Of a DNA stretch of 64,000 bases, positions 44,694 through 57,089 are shown in pieces. A program made the translations under genes and the position numbers. Source of the stretch: Rosa chinensis (taxonomy: Eukaryota; Streptophyta; Magnoliopsida; Rosales; Rosaceae). Under the pieces are notes generated by a model. It did not search any database. It saw nothing but the letters and a program-made list of their open reading frames with translations, and was not told where the DNA came from. Each line of letters opens with the position of its first letter. The first letter of the stretch is position 1. The stretch lies in the NCBI RefSeq assembly GCF_002994745.2, contig NC_037094.1, positions 14,259,001-14,323,000 on the forward strand, in the 5' to 3' direction.

Positions 44694-47430
44694 ATAACTA
44701 GGCAAAAGGCCCGCGCGTTGCTGCGGGAGCTATGAATATTATTCATTGATTTGATCCAATATTAAAACAAACTGTGAAACTATTCATTACAAACTTTTGT
44801 CCTCTCTTTTCTTTGTACCTCTAATTTTTTATTCATTACAAAAAGATAAAACACCAAACAGTGGAGCAATTTTTACAATCGAGCAATTCTAGGAGTTTTG
44901 TGTTGCAACTTCGTATTATGAACTTCCTTTTCAGCAATTTGAGCAGCTTTTCTTTTCAGCTAGGCTGCAATGACATTTGTATTCACATAGCTCAATTCAA
45001 CTTTATTTTCTTTAGAACTCATTCATTACGTTATGTACATCCTACCTCATAACAGTAATAGAATTTATGCCGGCAGAAGTCCTGCAGAATCAGATATGTA
45101 CCCAAATGAGATATGCACCTATTTGACGTGATAGAAGAATTTATTAGTGATGGATATAACAATTGAAGAGGCTTTCATATATGAAGTTAGGCATATATCT
45201 TAACCAACAAAGGGAAATCAAGTCAGTATGAATCTTTAACAATTGCAAACACAAAGAAGTTGCCTCACATAAGTGATCAATTTTTTTTATTCAAACCTCT
45301 ATCTGGAAGTGATTTTTGTATTTGCTGAACTTATATATATGTGTAAATGGTGAGGACAATTGGTGCATGACTTGAAACTGAAAAGTAGATGATCAAGTCG
45401 TGATGAAGAAAAAAGGGAATGCAGGACACTGATACTGGAAATGAATTTCAGTGTAAAGGTGCAGAAGGAATGTGAATTAGCTTAAAAAATTATAGGTAAC
45501 AGAATCAAATTTATTAAGTGGATAAGAAATCATCTAAATTTATGTTCTCGAGTACTTTAGATATTAAATGAAAGTATTGAGGGCATATATTTATGTGTGA
45601 GAGGAACAAAGATAAACCAAAGTATGAACAAAGATGCCAAGAATAGAATGGATAAAAGAAATAGACAGAAGATTATATCAACAAACAAACTGTTAACATC
45701 AACTCCATTAAAGTATCAGATTCCATTAAATTTCGGTGATTTAATTTAGGTTGGTGATATAAATTTTTGATGTGACAGCAACAAAATTGCAATACAGAGA
45801 AATAGCTAAAGGAATCACTGATCATACTAACCTCGCAGCAGAATCCTCAACTCTTCAAACGTCTTTCAAACTTTTTGAATATATGCAGCCTCCAAGCTCC
45901 AACTACACAGAAAACAATGAATTAAGTTTTCAATTTGTAAAGATAGATAAAAAAAAGAAAAGAAACCCCAAATGGAATTCATCTACTCAAACAATTTGAC
46001 ATAATCTGACATAGTTCATATGCATATATCTCAGGCATATAGTTCAATCAATTACAACAGTGCATTGCATAGGAGTGTTTATATAAGAAGTCAGGCACAT
46101 CCCAACAATAACTTTAACACAAAGTTTCTGTGACCCCCAAAAAAAATAATAATAAATAAATAAATAAGTAAAAAATTAAAAATGACGACAACAATAATCA
46201 ATGAGTAGATAACATATAACAACATCTTACCATATACATTATACATTATTCTGAAATGCAAGCTTATATGAAAAATTTATCTAACACTACTGTAAACAGC
46301 TCCAAATAAACCAAAGGATACCTAAACAATGAAAAAGAAATAACAAAAATAGTATCTTTAGATGTAAAGCCTTTTCTATTTGCTTTTATTGACTTTTCTT
46401 TTCTCAGATTATCAGCAGAATACAATAACATCAAACAAACAAAAAAAACTCACCCCTAGAATACAACTGATCTGAGAGATAAATCACTTGAAAGACCAAC
46501 AATAACAATATGCAAAACCTGCAACCAAAATCAATGACAACCCAATTAGACATTTAGATGCACATCTTAGCAGCCTTGTAATTCAAGCATTTCAGTAGAA
46601 TTAAATCAATCAGTTCACAGAATTTCATAGAAAGACTGAAGTAATTCCAAGTATCTATCTTTATTCTCTACTGTTAATCAATAGATCACAGACAGTGACC
46701 AAGTACAAATTCTCTTCGTCCCTTTTTTTTTTTCCGTCTCCTCTCCTTTTCTCTTCGTCCGCAGAACCCAAATGGTTTTGCCCTATGAAAACCCAAAAGT
46801 TACTATTATGCAAACTATAATAGGAAATCAATTATACACAATCGCTCACTGAATCAAATATGCTTAAACTTGTTGTGCCAGATAACCCAATTGTATAAAA
46901 TTAGCAGAAATCAAAGAGCAAAAAGTACCTAATTGAAATCAAGACTGAAACTTTAGCGTAGAATCCAATCCAAATTACGAACCCATAAACTACATGAGAA
47001 GAATCAACGAAATCTACTTACAGGAGACTTGTCCTTTGGACCTCAACACTGATCGCAAGCCTGAAAACTCTTCTCTGCAAATGCCGTAACCTTAATCAGT
47101 TTTCCCATGTAGTTAATTGAAATGAGAAAGGGATCAATTGGGTAATTGGGTTGAGCAGTGATGGATGAAAATCAAAGACGATTGAAGATCGAAGACCTGT
47201 TCGCGCTCTCTCGCTCCCACTCTCCCTTTCTTCGGAGCTAACACGTATAGCAACAGTCGGTGCTACAGAGAAAGCACATGTGGAGGGGTAAATAGCAGGC
47301 AGAGGCCAAGGATAAAATGGTCATGGAACTATTCATTCATTTTGTCGCTTCTGAATGAACAGTAAAAGTGTAGTTTAGCTTTCGTATATTTAGAATTACA
47401 TATAAGTGCATGCTTCAAAGCATGCACTAA
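44694..47430. mobile_element. Unclassified DNA insertion, Helitron-like
   Basis: The copy-pair at 58639-59618 shows what the uninterrupted intergenic sequence looks like: GAAGTATAGAATAA before, and TTAAAGTATA...CATGCATTGACC after. Here the same flanks are separated by about 2.7 kb. The left end carries GGCAAAAGGCCCGCGCGTTGCTGCGGG-type sequence, frequent at plant Helitron ends. Near the right end is a perfect 11-bp-arm hairpin (AGTGCATGCTT, loop CA; 47405-47428). A clear CTRR terminus was not found. The interior is AT-rich; 47160-47280 looks like a C/T-rich 5' leader on the minus strand with a possible splice site, maybe a captured non-coding exon. Confidence 0.45.
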
Positions 47431-47661
47431 GTCACTATACTAAAGTATAGGGAATCATATTCAAGCATGCATTGACCAAATCCTAGAATAACAGGTATCT
47501 ACAACAGAAGACTTTGCCTAAACGCAAAAAAAAAAAAAAAGATATACTAAGGTCCTCTTAGGCTTTGGTAAAAATAAGGTCTTCATGGAATTCTCGAAAA
47601 CTAGTAAAAAACTTTATACCAGACATATATGTTTTGGTTACATTTTAGGATTTATCAGTAT

Positions 47662-47878
47662 GTTCCCTTTGAACTCACTAACCAATGGATTGCCAAAACT
47701 TTCTAATCCTGGTAGCCAATTAACCGGAAAGGTGGAATTGATGCTGAATAGCCATGCTAAATTAACCAGAAAGGTGGAATTGAAGCTTATAATGAGGAAG
47801 AAGAAGTCTTGCACAGTGAACTGCATCATAAGATTTGATATGTACACATGGATGGTCCATACTTTCGAATGCAAGTGA
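47662..47878 (+). pseudogene. LEA-2 copy F, 3' fragment
   Basis: Only the last third of the family is recognisable: TNGLPKLSNPGSQLTGKVEL, a partly repeated TRKVELKLIMRKKKS, NCIIRFDMYTWMV and a terminal FECK. The N-terminus, membrane helix and LEA core are missing. It is most like the broken plus-strand copy at 55989-56598, including the downstream GTGATATATCAGA. It is the plus partner of copy E in the repeated head-to-head pair. Confidence 0.8.
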
Positions 47879-48634
47879 TATATCAGATAAGCTACTTCAG
47901 TGAGTGCTAGAGAGTAGAATAGCTGGCACTTTATAAAATGGCTAAACTTGGCGATCCAACATAATTTTTAATTCTTTTCATTAATTTCTTTTTTCTCTCT
48001 GAAACTTGTACTTGAGCTATATATTATTTCATGTTTTTATTTTTTCCCTCTTTTGAACTATATCACCTGCCACATCTTGAACCAGAAGAAATAGGAGATC
48101 TACCAAAGGTAGTCTGAGAAAAAGAGGAGGAATTTCTTGCAAGAAATCTAGCACACTGTATGCATCAAATCAGGCATTTTGCCTTAAGGGTAGACTGGAT
48201 CATTAATATTCAAGAGAATTCTTGTTTTAATGTTGCTAGAGACATTGACCAATATATCAAGGCTTTCATTAATTCATTTGGTGCATGACATTGAACCAAG
48301 GAGAGTGACACAGAGTTTTTATGCTAATGGCTAGTCAGTCTGGTCCAGAAATCATTGACCCTGTAGGATCATTTTTCCGATCTGATTCTCGATACAATGT
48401 CTTTCATAAACGCATTCAATATCGGGATATGTGATTACATTACTATGTATCAGACTTCAAACTAAATGATACAGACTCTGACTCTCATTTTTTGTAGTTT
48501 TGGTTAACAGAAGGACTTCTCTTGATCAGTATAGTAAAGTATATATATGCTAGTCAGGACTCTATTTAAGCATCAGTCTATATATTTTATAGCACTGATA
48601 TAGACTCATTACTTAAAAAATTACAATCAATTTC
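47879..48634. other. 3' flank shared with other LEA-2 pairs
   Basis: Blocks here recur after copy G2: GAGCTATATAT near 48013 and 56799, and GACATTGAAC-AAG-AGAGTG near 48287 and 57543. This supports segmental duplication of pair plus flank. No gene. Confidence 0.5.
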
Positions 48635-48639
48635 ATTTT

Positions 48640-48848
48640 TGTTTAAGGAAAAAGAGATTCGAGAGAAATTGTAGAGAGAATTGTGTGTAATATTATTAAA
48701 AATAGGAGCCCTATATATAGGGATTACAAAGTACTAGTTCTAATGTTACAAGGAATACCAATCCGTGTAGGATTGGGAAATCTAGAACCTTCTCTCCTAT
48801 TGCTATTCCTAGTTTGATAAGGCACACTAAATCGATATTCCTTCAACA
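48640..48848 (-). repeat. 3' LTR of copia element 2
   Basis: Direct repeat of 54575-54783. I see substitutions such as TATTAAAAATAGG against TATTAAGAATAAG. CCCTATATATAGGG is the TATA region, palindromic on both strands. Confidence 0.92.
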
Positions 48849-49046
48849 CTCCCCCTTGTGCCGCGCAAACTTGGTGGTGACGCTTCATTCGTTGCCTCGT
48901 TAAAAACCTTGCCAGGTAACAAAAACCCTGTGGGACAAAAATAACCCTGGTCGAAGGACAAAAAGAGCACAACACGTCCTTCACTCTTCGAGATCGAACA
49001 TGTAGACATCATAACTCCCCCTGATGTCGATATCTCCCCTTGATTG

Positions 49047-49736
49047 TTACAATCGTGGGAGTTCAGATAACTTTCTTAATCCGATGCTCCTTACATGTTT
49101 CTCGAAGGTGGATTTAGGTAACGACTTAGTGAATAAGTCCGCTACATTATCCTCTGATCGGATTTGATTAACTTCAATCTTTAGAAGTGCTTGTTGTTGC
49201 TGATTATAAAAGAATTTAGGCGATATATGCTTGCTGTTGTCACCCTTGATGAAACCTAACTTCATTTGCTCAATACAAGCTGCATTATCCTCATAAATGC
49301 ATGTAGGTTCATCTGTGGTAGACTTCAAACCACAACTTCCTTGAATATGTCTAATTACAGACCTTAGCCATATGCATTCACGCACGGCTTCATGTAGAGC
49401 AATAATCTCTGCATGATTTGAGGAAGTAGCAACAAGGGTCTGTTTCGTAGACCTCTAAGATATCGCAGTGCTTCCCATGGTAAAGACATAACCCGTTTGG
49501 GAGCGACCTTTGTGAGGGTCAGAGAGGTACCCTGCATCAGCAAAACCCATCAAGACATCATTGTCATTTTGATGGAGGGGGATAGGGTGAGGCCGGCCAC
49601 CCCTGGTGGTGGTGACGGCGTTAGTGGCAACATGGCCGGCCACCTTGTCATGGTGGACGGTGGCTCCATGCCTAATGGGGTCCGATCCCATTCTTCCGTC
49701 ATTCCTCTTCTCTCTGTAGGGATAAAATAGGCCCAT
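49047..49736 (-). pseudogene. Copia 2 RNase H remnant
   Basis: Frames 49047-49385 (ECIWLRSVIRHIQGSCGLKS, NAACIEQMKLGFIKGDNSKH, VADLFTKSLP) and 49455-49736 (GFADAGYLSDPHKGRSQTGY) are the copia RNase H and the end of the polyprotein. They are separated by a stop and frame change near 49455. A stretch rich in small residues (about 49590-49690) is inserted before the RNase H core. Confidence 0.8.
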
Positions 49737-49754
49737 ATCAATCGTACCTCTTAG

Positions 49755-51398
49755 CTATCGAAAGATTGTCTTTACACCAATCCAATGACAACGTGTTGGC
49801 GCAGAGCTATGTCTAGCTAACAAGTTCACTGCAAATGAGATGTCTGGTCTTGTGCATTGAGCTAAGTACAATAATGCGCCTATTGTACTTAAATAGGGCA
49901 CTTCTGCCTCTAATAGCTCTTCGTCCTCATCCTTTGGACGAAACGGATCTTTTCCTGGCTCAAGACTACGACCGATCATGGGAGTACTCACAGGCTTTGC
50001 TTTATCTTCATTAAAGCGCCTTAGAATTTTCTGAGTATATGCAGACTGATGGATCAAAATCCCATCACTACGGTGCTCGAGTTCTAAACCGAGACAAAAC
50101 CGTGTTTTCCCAAGATCTTTCATCTCAAATTCGGATTTCAAATATTTAGCAGTTTCCTTTAATATATCATCTAGAGTTCCAATTAGGTTCATGTCATCGA
50201 CATAAACTGCTACGATTGCAAATCCGGAACTTGTTCTTTTATTGAACACACATGGGCATATTTCATTATTAATATATCCCTTCCCAATCAAGTAGTCACT
50301 TAGACGGTTATACTACATCCATCTGGATTGTTTTAATCCATATAGTGAGCGTTTTAATCTTATTGAAAACGCGCTCCGTAGTTTAGAGCCAATTGATTTG
50401 GGTAATTGAAGTCCATCTGGAACCTTCATATATATCAATGAATCTAGATCCCCATAAAGATATGCTGTAACCACATCCATAAGCTGCATGTCAAGTTTTT
50501 TAGAAACTACCAAACTGACAAGGTAGCGGAACGTTATAACGTCCATTACTGGAGAATATGTGTCCTCGTAGTCGATTCCAGGGCATTGTGAGAAACCTTG
50601 CGCCACTAGGCGGGCTTTATATCTAACCACCTCATTTTTCTCATTACGCCTTCTAACAAAGACCCATTTATGGCCAACAGGTTTCACATCTGGGGGTGTC
50701 TGCGTTATAGGCCCAAATACCTGTCTCTTTGCTAGTGAGTCCAATTCAGCCTGGATCGCATCTTTCCATTTAGGCCAATCCGCTCTTCGTTGACATTCTT
50801 CGACAGAGCGAGGTTCGATATCATCATATTCTATAATTCCTTTTGCAACATGATATGCAAATGCATCATCAATTGCCATAGAATTTCTATCCATCATCTC
50901 ATGTACACTAGTGTAATTCATGGAGATCTCTCTATTCTCTGGAGTTGGTTCTGACATTGGAGCGTCCCCCAATGATGTCTCTTGGACATAACCATAATCC
51001 GGAATGTTCTCATGAGATGGATTATTTACATCGATGATTAATGGATTATTTTGTGCCAAACTCGCTTTGTTTCTTGGGCGAGAATCCATTGAACCTATGG
51101 GTCTCCCGCGCTTCCTGGCGGGAGCTGTGGGCCTAGCGACAACGTCACTACCACTGTGGACGTTGGCGCCATGCTCAAGTTCCCTTGAGGTGGCGTCATG
51201 TCCACTAATTTTAGGGACATCAATCCTTGCAGGCACGTTTGCAGCAGGTAAGTGTGATCTCGTCACTTTAGCGATATCAGAAAACGCATCAGGCATCGAT
51301 TCTGCTACGTTCTGAAGATCGAGAATTCTCCGCACTTCAATTTCAGACTGTGCGGTTCGGGGATCAAGATGAGACAGAGTGGGGACAGACCACGACAA
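49755..51398 (-). pseudogene. Copia 2 reverse transcriptase
   Basis: The 361-residue frame 50313-51398 holds the spacer and the N-terminal RT (GHKWVFVRRRNEKNEVVRYK, GIDYEDTYSPV, DVVTAYLYGDLDSLIYMKVP). 49755-50291 continues in another frame with VAVYVDDMNLIGT and the KTRFCLGLELEH region to the connection domain. One frame break near 50300, with a stop (tyrosine-to-stop type, TACTACATCC region), separates the halves. Confidence 0.85.
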
Positions 51399-51439
51399 TT
51401 CCTGTCGTTCCTGTTGAACATTGATGTTCTTATCTCCCC

Positions 51440-52603
51440 CTAACGACAGGAAGACCGTCTCATCGAAGTGACAATCCGCAAATCTAGCGGTAAAGAGAAC
51501 GCCCCTGTCAAGGGTTCTATGTAGCGGATAATCGTTGGAGAATCATATCCAACATAAATGCCTAATCGTCGTTGAGGACCCATTTTGGTGCGCTGTGGCG
51601 GCGCAATTGGCACATAAACTGCGCACCCAAATATGCGTAAGTGTGAGACATCAGGCTCATACCCAGTCACCATCTGTGACGCAGAAAAGGGTTGAGTGGC
51701 AGTGGGCCTCAGACGAATAAGCACAGCTGCATGCAATATTGCATAGCCCCAAGCAGAAATAGGGAGATTGGTGCACATTACCAATGCCCTAGCGACCATT
51801 TGTAGACGTTTAATAGCGGCTTCTGCGAGGTGTGAACATGAGGAACTGGATGTTCAACTTATATCCCAATGGACATGCAATAATCATCAAAAGTCTTTGA
51901 TGTAAACTCCCCAGCATTGTCTAATCTTATACACTTAATAGGATGATCAAGGTGGTGAGCCCTTAACTTAATAATCTGTGCTAGGAGTTTAGCAAATGCA
52001 GCGTTCCTAGTGGACAATAGCATGACATGTAACCAGCGTGTCGATGCATCAACCAACACCATAAAATATCTAAATGGTCTGCATGGTGGTTGAATAGCTC
52101 CACAAATATCACCTTGGATTCTTTGCAAGAATGGTATATTTTCTTTAGTGTCCTTTGCATAGGATGGTCTCGATCCTAATTTTACTAAAGAGCAGGCTTT
52201 GCAAAACAAATGATGGGCTTTAGAAACAACCAATGAGGATTTTGGTTTATTGGACTTTAGAAGTAGAAATTGGAGACAAAGAAGCCTTGGTGGCGTCAAG
52301 GCCACCCTGAGGCCGCAGGGGTATGGCGGCGCCGGCCAAGGATGGCCGGATTTTGGGGTGAACGGCGCCGTGAGGCTCAGGGGCTCCTTCGGTGTCCAAA
52401 AACCGAGTTTTACTTATTTTCATTCTGAAAAATGGATGTCCGTGTGAAGTCTTTAATATACGGATCATCATATTACGACCTGGATGTCCCAAACGGTCGT
52501 GCCAAAGCCTAAATGTGTCAGAATCCCATAAATCATCTCTCATAACATGATTGGATTCAATTATACGAATAGTGGTTGCATACAACCCACTAGATCGACA
52601 CAT
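51440..52603 (-). pseudogene. Copia 2 integrase and pre-integrase
   Basis: 52247-52603 has LWHDRLGHPGRNMM (pre-integrase). 51859-52305 has the zinc-binding tail (HHLFCKACSLVKLG) and the core with QGDICGAIQPP (Asp) and RLDNAGEFTSKTFDDYC (Asp). 51440-51799 has ARALVMCTNLPISAWGYAIL and RLGIYVGYDSPTIIRYIEP. A short deletion (near 51830) removes the segment around the catalytic Glu. Confidence 0.8.
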
Positions 52604-52709
52604 AAGTTTCTCTAAGACTCTTTTATTTCCGTAGTCATTAGAAGTGATGCAAAGGAACTCTTGTCCATTCTCACAATGCGTTTCCGCATGAAAATCATTG
52701 GCTCTTATA

Positions 52710-53410
52710 TCTTTTAAGTAATCGATACTTTATTAATAATAGCCAATGATTACATCAAAGTTTCTTGACCAAAATCTAATCCAACATAAAAATCAAACCG
52801 TAGACAAATTGTAGTCACTCAATCCGTTCGGTAATTTCAATTTAGTTGTGACCAGGTAAGGTAAGGTGAGATTTTGGTGGAGCGTTGCTCACTTTTAAAA
52901 CCGTTCTCTCAGATCAAACCTTGCCTAGACATCACAAGTACTCTTGAGTACGCCTAGAGGGAAAGAGTTAATACAATAAGTCATTTTATTGATTTAAGGC
53001 ATAATTGCCATTACATAATTCTTGGAAATTAAAAGACTATTCTAAATAAAAATCTGCGGCATTCTATTTTCATCGCCAGATTTAAAGTCTTTTATAGCTC
53101 GATATCTTGATTACCATTGATCAGGTACTCCATAAAATACCATGAAGAGGATGCTCTCTTGATTGAGATGTATTGACACAATACATATGGTCCCTAGGAC
53201 CAATGGCGTTGGAATAGTGCAACCATGGCCAAAAGTGGCGCCATGGTGTCCAACCCTATACCCTCAACGTCATGACTCCTATGGTCATGTTAGGGTCTTC
53301 TCAATCAATTTGTTCTTTTGTGTTTTTCACAATCATGCATCAATAATATGATGTAGAGAGCCTCCGAACAAAATTTCATAACTCTTTCAAAGTTTAGAGA
53401 AGCAGATATT
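52710..53410 (-). other. Unassigned segment within copia 2
   Basis: Between the pre-integrase remnant and gag, where protease and gag zinc finger would be expected, I read no such motif. The sequence is AT-rich with a CAATGATT/AATCATTGG inverted pair at its left edge. It may be a later insertion or strongly decayed gag C-terminus. Confidence 0.35.
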
Positions 53411-53416
53411 ATTCCA

Positions 53417-53671
53417 TTATGCTTCTAAGTCCGGAAAATTGTGAATGTTACTAAAACGTTCACGAGGCGCAACCCAAAGGTTGTTAGTGTTATCCTCATT
53501 CATGTACTCAAACTGGAGGGCCATCTTCATGTGGCGCTTCATCAGTGTAAATGCCCTGGAATTATCTATCTCAGTTTGAGGGCCTTGAGTGGTTCTTTTA
53601 GAAGAAGACTCCGGGATTGTAGGCAATAAATCAAGGGCAATTAGGTGGAGCTCAACATTTTGAGTCCACAT
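53417..53671 (-). pseudogene. Copia 2 gag fragment
   Basis: An 84-residue frame with NVELHLIALDLLPTIPE, RAFTLMKRHMKMALQFEYMN and NLWVAPRERFSNIHNFPDLE, typical of the UBN2-type gag of plant copia elements. The rest of gag is broken; the region to 54574 has repeated ACGCTCTTAGTCCGT-type motifs (53890-53990). Confidence 0.7.
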
Positions 53672-54574
53672 GAAAATTTCGTGCCCGTAGAATCCAATGG
53701 AGTAAAATCGAGCTCGTTCAATTCTTACATCCTAAAAAGGAAAGCAAGAGCGTATTAGTTTCGGAGTCAATGTTTCCACGAAAACTAATATGAGATTTCT
53801 GAGCAGTAATGTTACCAAGAAATCGATTTCCAAGAAATTTGGATTAGACTGAAACAATGATGTTTGAATGGTCAAAATAGATGCTCACGAACGCTCTTAG
53901 TCCGTAGCTTACGAAGGCTCTTAGTTCGTTAAATCGATGCTTACAGACGCTCTTAGTCCGAAGTCTTACGAACGCTCTTAGTTCGTTAATTGCGTGAATC
54001 CCCACGATTCCGCTTTTCAAGAATCGAACCCACGTTATAAGAAAGGTGGGATGTAGAAGAAGGGAGGTTGCAAGTCCCTGAAGAAAAAGAAGGAATATTA
54101 ATTTCGAAATATAGGAACTTCAAAACTTACTCTTTTGAATACTTATTGAAATTCGGAACAGATTCTCTTCTGAACAGCTTGCACTTCGATTGGTGTACTG
54201 GTCTCAAAACAACTCAGATAAGGCTGAAATTCGGAGGTTAGATGGAAGAGACAGAGACGAACAACTTTGATGAAGAAATTTTTTCTATATGAGCTTCCGA
54301 ACTAGACGTTTAGAGGCTTGCAAGAAGACGGATGTGCACAGGAATGGGAAAAAGATGCAGTGGGTGTGCGTTGGCTTGTTTGCGCAGCAGGGATGCTTCG
54401 GTGGCAGCAGGCTGGAACGCAGGGCTGCAGGGAGGGGGCAGCAGGGGCTTCTGTGCAAGGTTGCAAACGCACGGGTGCGCGGGCTGCAGCGAAGGCTCGG
54501 CTAGCTCGGGCTAGGGGCTGCTTTGTGAATGAGTTTTGGTTTTCTGTTTTGTGGTTAGAGTCGTGCTGATAACG

Positions 54575-54783
54575 TGTTTAAGGAAAAAGAGATTCGAGAG
54601 AAATTGTAGAGAGAATTGTGTGTAATATTATTAAGAATAAGAGCCCTATATATAGGGATTACAAAGTACTAGTTCTAATGTTACAAGGAATACCAATCCG
54701 TGTAGGATTGGGAAATCTAGAACCTTCTCTCCTATTGCTATTCCTAGTTTGATAAGGCACACTAAATCGATATTCCTTCAACA
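54575..54783 (-). repeat. 5' LTR of copia element 2
   Basis: Partner of 48640-48848. Minus-strand CGTTATCAGCACGA lies at the primer-site position just inside it. Confidence 0.92.
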
Positions 54784-54869
54784 ATTTTATCGCTATACAA
54801 CAAATCAATGTGTAACACAAAGAGACGGAGATTAGAGTTACAAAATCAAGAACTACTTTAAGACTCGGA

Positions 54870-55550
54870 TCACTTGCATTGTAAACTTTTGACGGTCTTT
54901 GTGGACAAATCAAAAGCTATAGTGCAGTCCATTGTGGCTGACTTCTTCTTCTTCATTATGAGCATCAATTCAACCTTTCCGGTTAATTTGGCTTGGCTGT
55001 TTAGCTTTAAGACCCCAATGTTCAATTCACTGCCAAGATTCGAACTGCTTGGCAATCCACTAGCATTCTGACTGACTTCGACATTCGTCTTCTTGGTGGA
55101 ACGCATTCCAGCCTTGCTCTTAGGAACAGTCAGTTGCCCAATAGCAGCCCCTTGTTACATGAATGTTAGTGTCCCCAATAGCAGCCCCTTGGTACATGAA
55201 TGTTAGTGTCCCGGCATCAAATTTATATGGACCCCAATTTGTGTTCTTGACCCTGATTTGTGTTGTGAAGGTTGTGTCAAATGAAGGTGTTGCAGACTTG
55301 CAGGGACAGAGTTAAAGTCTTGGACATTGATTGCACCCAACCTCACCTTCGGGGTCTTGACTTTCATCACTGTGAGACCAAAAACGGTCATGACTATGAT
55401 CTGAAAGACAATGAAAACACCAATGTAGGTAAACAATCTGATTCTCTTCCTGCGTTTGAGCTCATCTTTGGAAACCAAAGATTCCCCGTCACTCCTGGTG
55501 TAACCAGTTTCTGGTGCCAAAGGATAAGCCTGGTGGGTTTTCTCAGCCAT
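54870..55550 (-). pseudogene. LEA-2 copy G1, two frameshifts
   Basis: The N-terminus is intact (MAEKTHQAYPLAPETGYTRS, transmembrane helix, MKVKTPKVRLGAINVQDFN). A short direct duplication of ACTTGCAG type near 55293 shifts the frame at the PATPSF position. A 37-bp tandem duplication (about 55138-55211, CCAATAGCAGCCCCTTG) shifts it again. The rest reads normally from AGMRSTKKTNVEV to LQCK. Sequence between is otherwise consensus, so inactivation is recent. Its promoter keeps a TATA box (55685-55693) but has lost the CGCG core. Confidence 0.88.
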
Positions 55551-55988
55551 CTCTTAATCTAAATGAAAAGAAAATCTCTCTATTTTTCCTCTGCTTTTGT
55601 GAGTCTGTTATGATACTATGAAACTAGCAAGTGAAGGAAGTTGTTTGTGGTGATGATGATGGACTGCAAGAGTAGTAGTTTATGTATATATAGTGTTTGA
55701 AGTTTGGACAGTTTCAATGTCCAATATCTTTTATTGCACTGTAAGCTATAGGGACATAATTAAGGTGCTCAAGGACTTCATTTGAAAATCTAGATGCTAG
55801 AAACTATAAAATCAAAACTCTAGACTCGGAGCGTTTGGTCACATTTTAGCATTTCCTGAACTACTATTTAGTACCTCGCTGTATTTCTTATTCAGCAAAC
55901 ATTCCCACCCAACAAACAACTAGATACTACCAATACACTTATCAAATTCAATTTTACATAACATTCAAAACGTTCTAGGAAAACAAAG

Positions 55989-56598
55989 ATGGCTGACAAG
56001 AACCAACACACCTTCGCATCGGAATCTGTCACCTTGTAGTCAGAAGATGAGCTCAGACGCCAGAAGAGAATCACGTTGTCTATGTATGTTGGTATTTTCA
56101 TTGTGTTTCAAGTCAGTGTCATGACTGTATTTGGTCTTGCCGTGATGAAAGTGAAGACTCCTAAGGTCAGGTTGGGCGAAATCAATGTCCCAAGCCTCAA
56201 TTCAATCCCTGCAATGCTGTCATTTGGCACCAGCTCCACCACCCAAATCAGGATCAAGAACACAAATTGGGGTGCCTATAAGTTTGATGCAAGCATAGCA
56301 ACATTCACGTACCAAGGCGTGACCGTGGGGCAAGTTGTTATTCCAAAGAGCAAGGCTGGATTGCGTTTCACTAAGAAGATCAATGTTGGGGTGAGTTTGA
56401 ATACCAATGGATTGCCAACCAGTTCCGCTTATTTTAATGAATTGAATAGCAGGGTGTTGACGCTGAGTAGAAAATGCTAAATTGACCGGAAAGGTGGAAT
56501 TGATGCTTATAATGAAGAAGAAAACGTCTTCCACAATGGACTGCACCATAACATTTGATCTGTCCACAAAGACAGACCAAACTTTGCAATGCAAGTGA
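55989..56598 (+). pseudogene. LEA-2 copy G2, early stop and frameshift
   Basis: Starts MADKNQHTFASESVTL, followed by an in-frame TAG where neighbours have TTTQSEE-type codons (CAG to TAG). It continues through QKRITLSMYVGIFIVFQVSV, MKVKTPKVRLGEIN, NTNWGAYKF and YQGVTVGQVVIPKSKA. One base gained near 56470 (AGTAGAAAATGC) shifts the frame before KLTGKVELMLIMKKK. It ends LQCK. A Met after the stop (56076) could start a shortened protein lacking the cytosolic N-terminus, but the frameshift would still truncate it. Confidence 0.88.
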
Positions 56599-57008
56599 TA
56601 TATCAGACAAGTTTATTCAGTGCATGCTAGAGGGTGAAATTCAACTGGCACTCTATCAAATTTGGAGATCCAATTAAAGGATGGATCTTCAGCATTAGAA
56701 TAGCGAGTGATCCAAAGTTCCAAACTAGTTCTTGATTTGTTAATTTTTTTTCTCATTCTCTTTTGTTTTTATGAGACGATTGTACTTATTTGAGAGCTAT
56801 ATATGTTTTCATTTATTTATTTCTTGCTAGTTTGATTCTCTTCTTGCGTCAGTAGTTAATGAACTTAAAACAAAGAGAGAGTTCCAAAAACAAACACTAA
56901 AAGGAAATAGAGGAATAAGGGGCAGCTGATAGATTAAGTTGGGATTGCCAAAAACCATTAAAATGAAAGGAAATAAATTGATGGAATTCATAATAAGTAT
57001 AGAAGTAC

Positions 57009-57085
57009 CTTAACAATGTCCTTGAAGTACAAGTGAGGAAACTGCAGTCGAGGTTGCACCAACATAATAACACGACATGAGGAAG
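57009..57085 (-). pseudogene. Possible internal exon of a duplicated neighbour gene
   Basis: On the minus strand an acceptor (ATTGCAG) and donor (GTACTT) bracket 77 bases reading SSCRVIMLVQPRLQFPHLYF. The preceding intron sequence (CTCTCTCTGTTTCTTG ... TTTTGTTTCCCTAATTA) matches the intron start after the fragment at 60708-60748. I do not recognise the protein. It follows LEA-2 copy G2 in the same relation as the other fragment follows copy I. Confidence 0.4.
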
Positions 57086-57089
57086 CTGC

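Larger units (their letters stand above)
48640..54783 (-). mobile_element. Ty1/copia retrotransposon 2
   Basis: Two 209-base LTRs (48640-48848 and 54575-54783) start TGTTTAAGGAAAAAGAGATT and end CTTCAACA. A perfect 5-bp duplication ATTTT flanks them (48635-48639, 54784-54788). A purine tract by the left LTR sets leftward orientation. Gag, pre-integrase, integrase, reverse transcriptase and RNase H remnants follow in copia order, with several frameshifts. It sits 87 bases from the 3' end of LEA-2 copy G1. The LTRs differ at only a few positions, so insertion is fairly recent although the pol frame is broken. Confidence 0.92.

Noticed and set aside
53880..54000. CRISPR-like array from repeated ACGCTCTTAGTCCGT motifs
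   Set aside because: The motifs are irregular, short and inside a plant copia leader; spacing and context do not fit an array.
36290..54783. The two copia elements as one element split by LEA-2 genes
   Set aside because: Each has its own LTR pair with different LTR sequence and its own complete order of pol remnants; copia 2 has a perfect target duplication.
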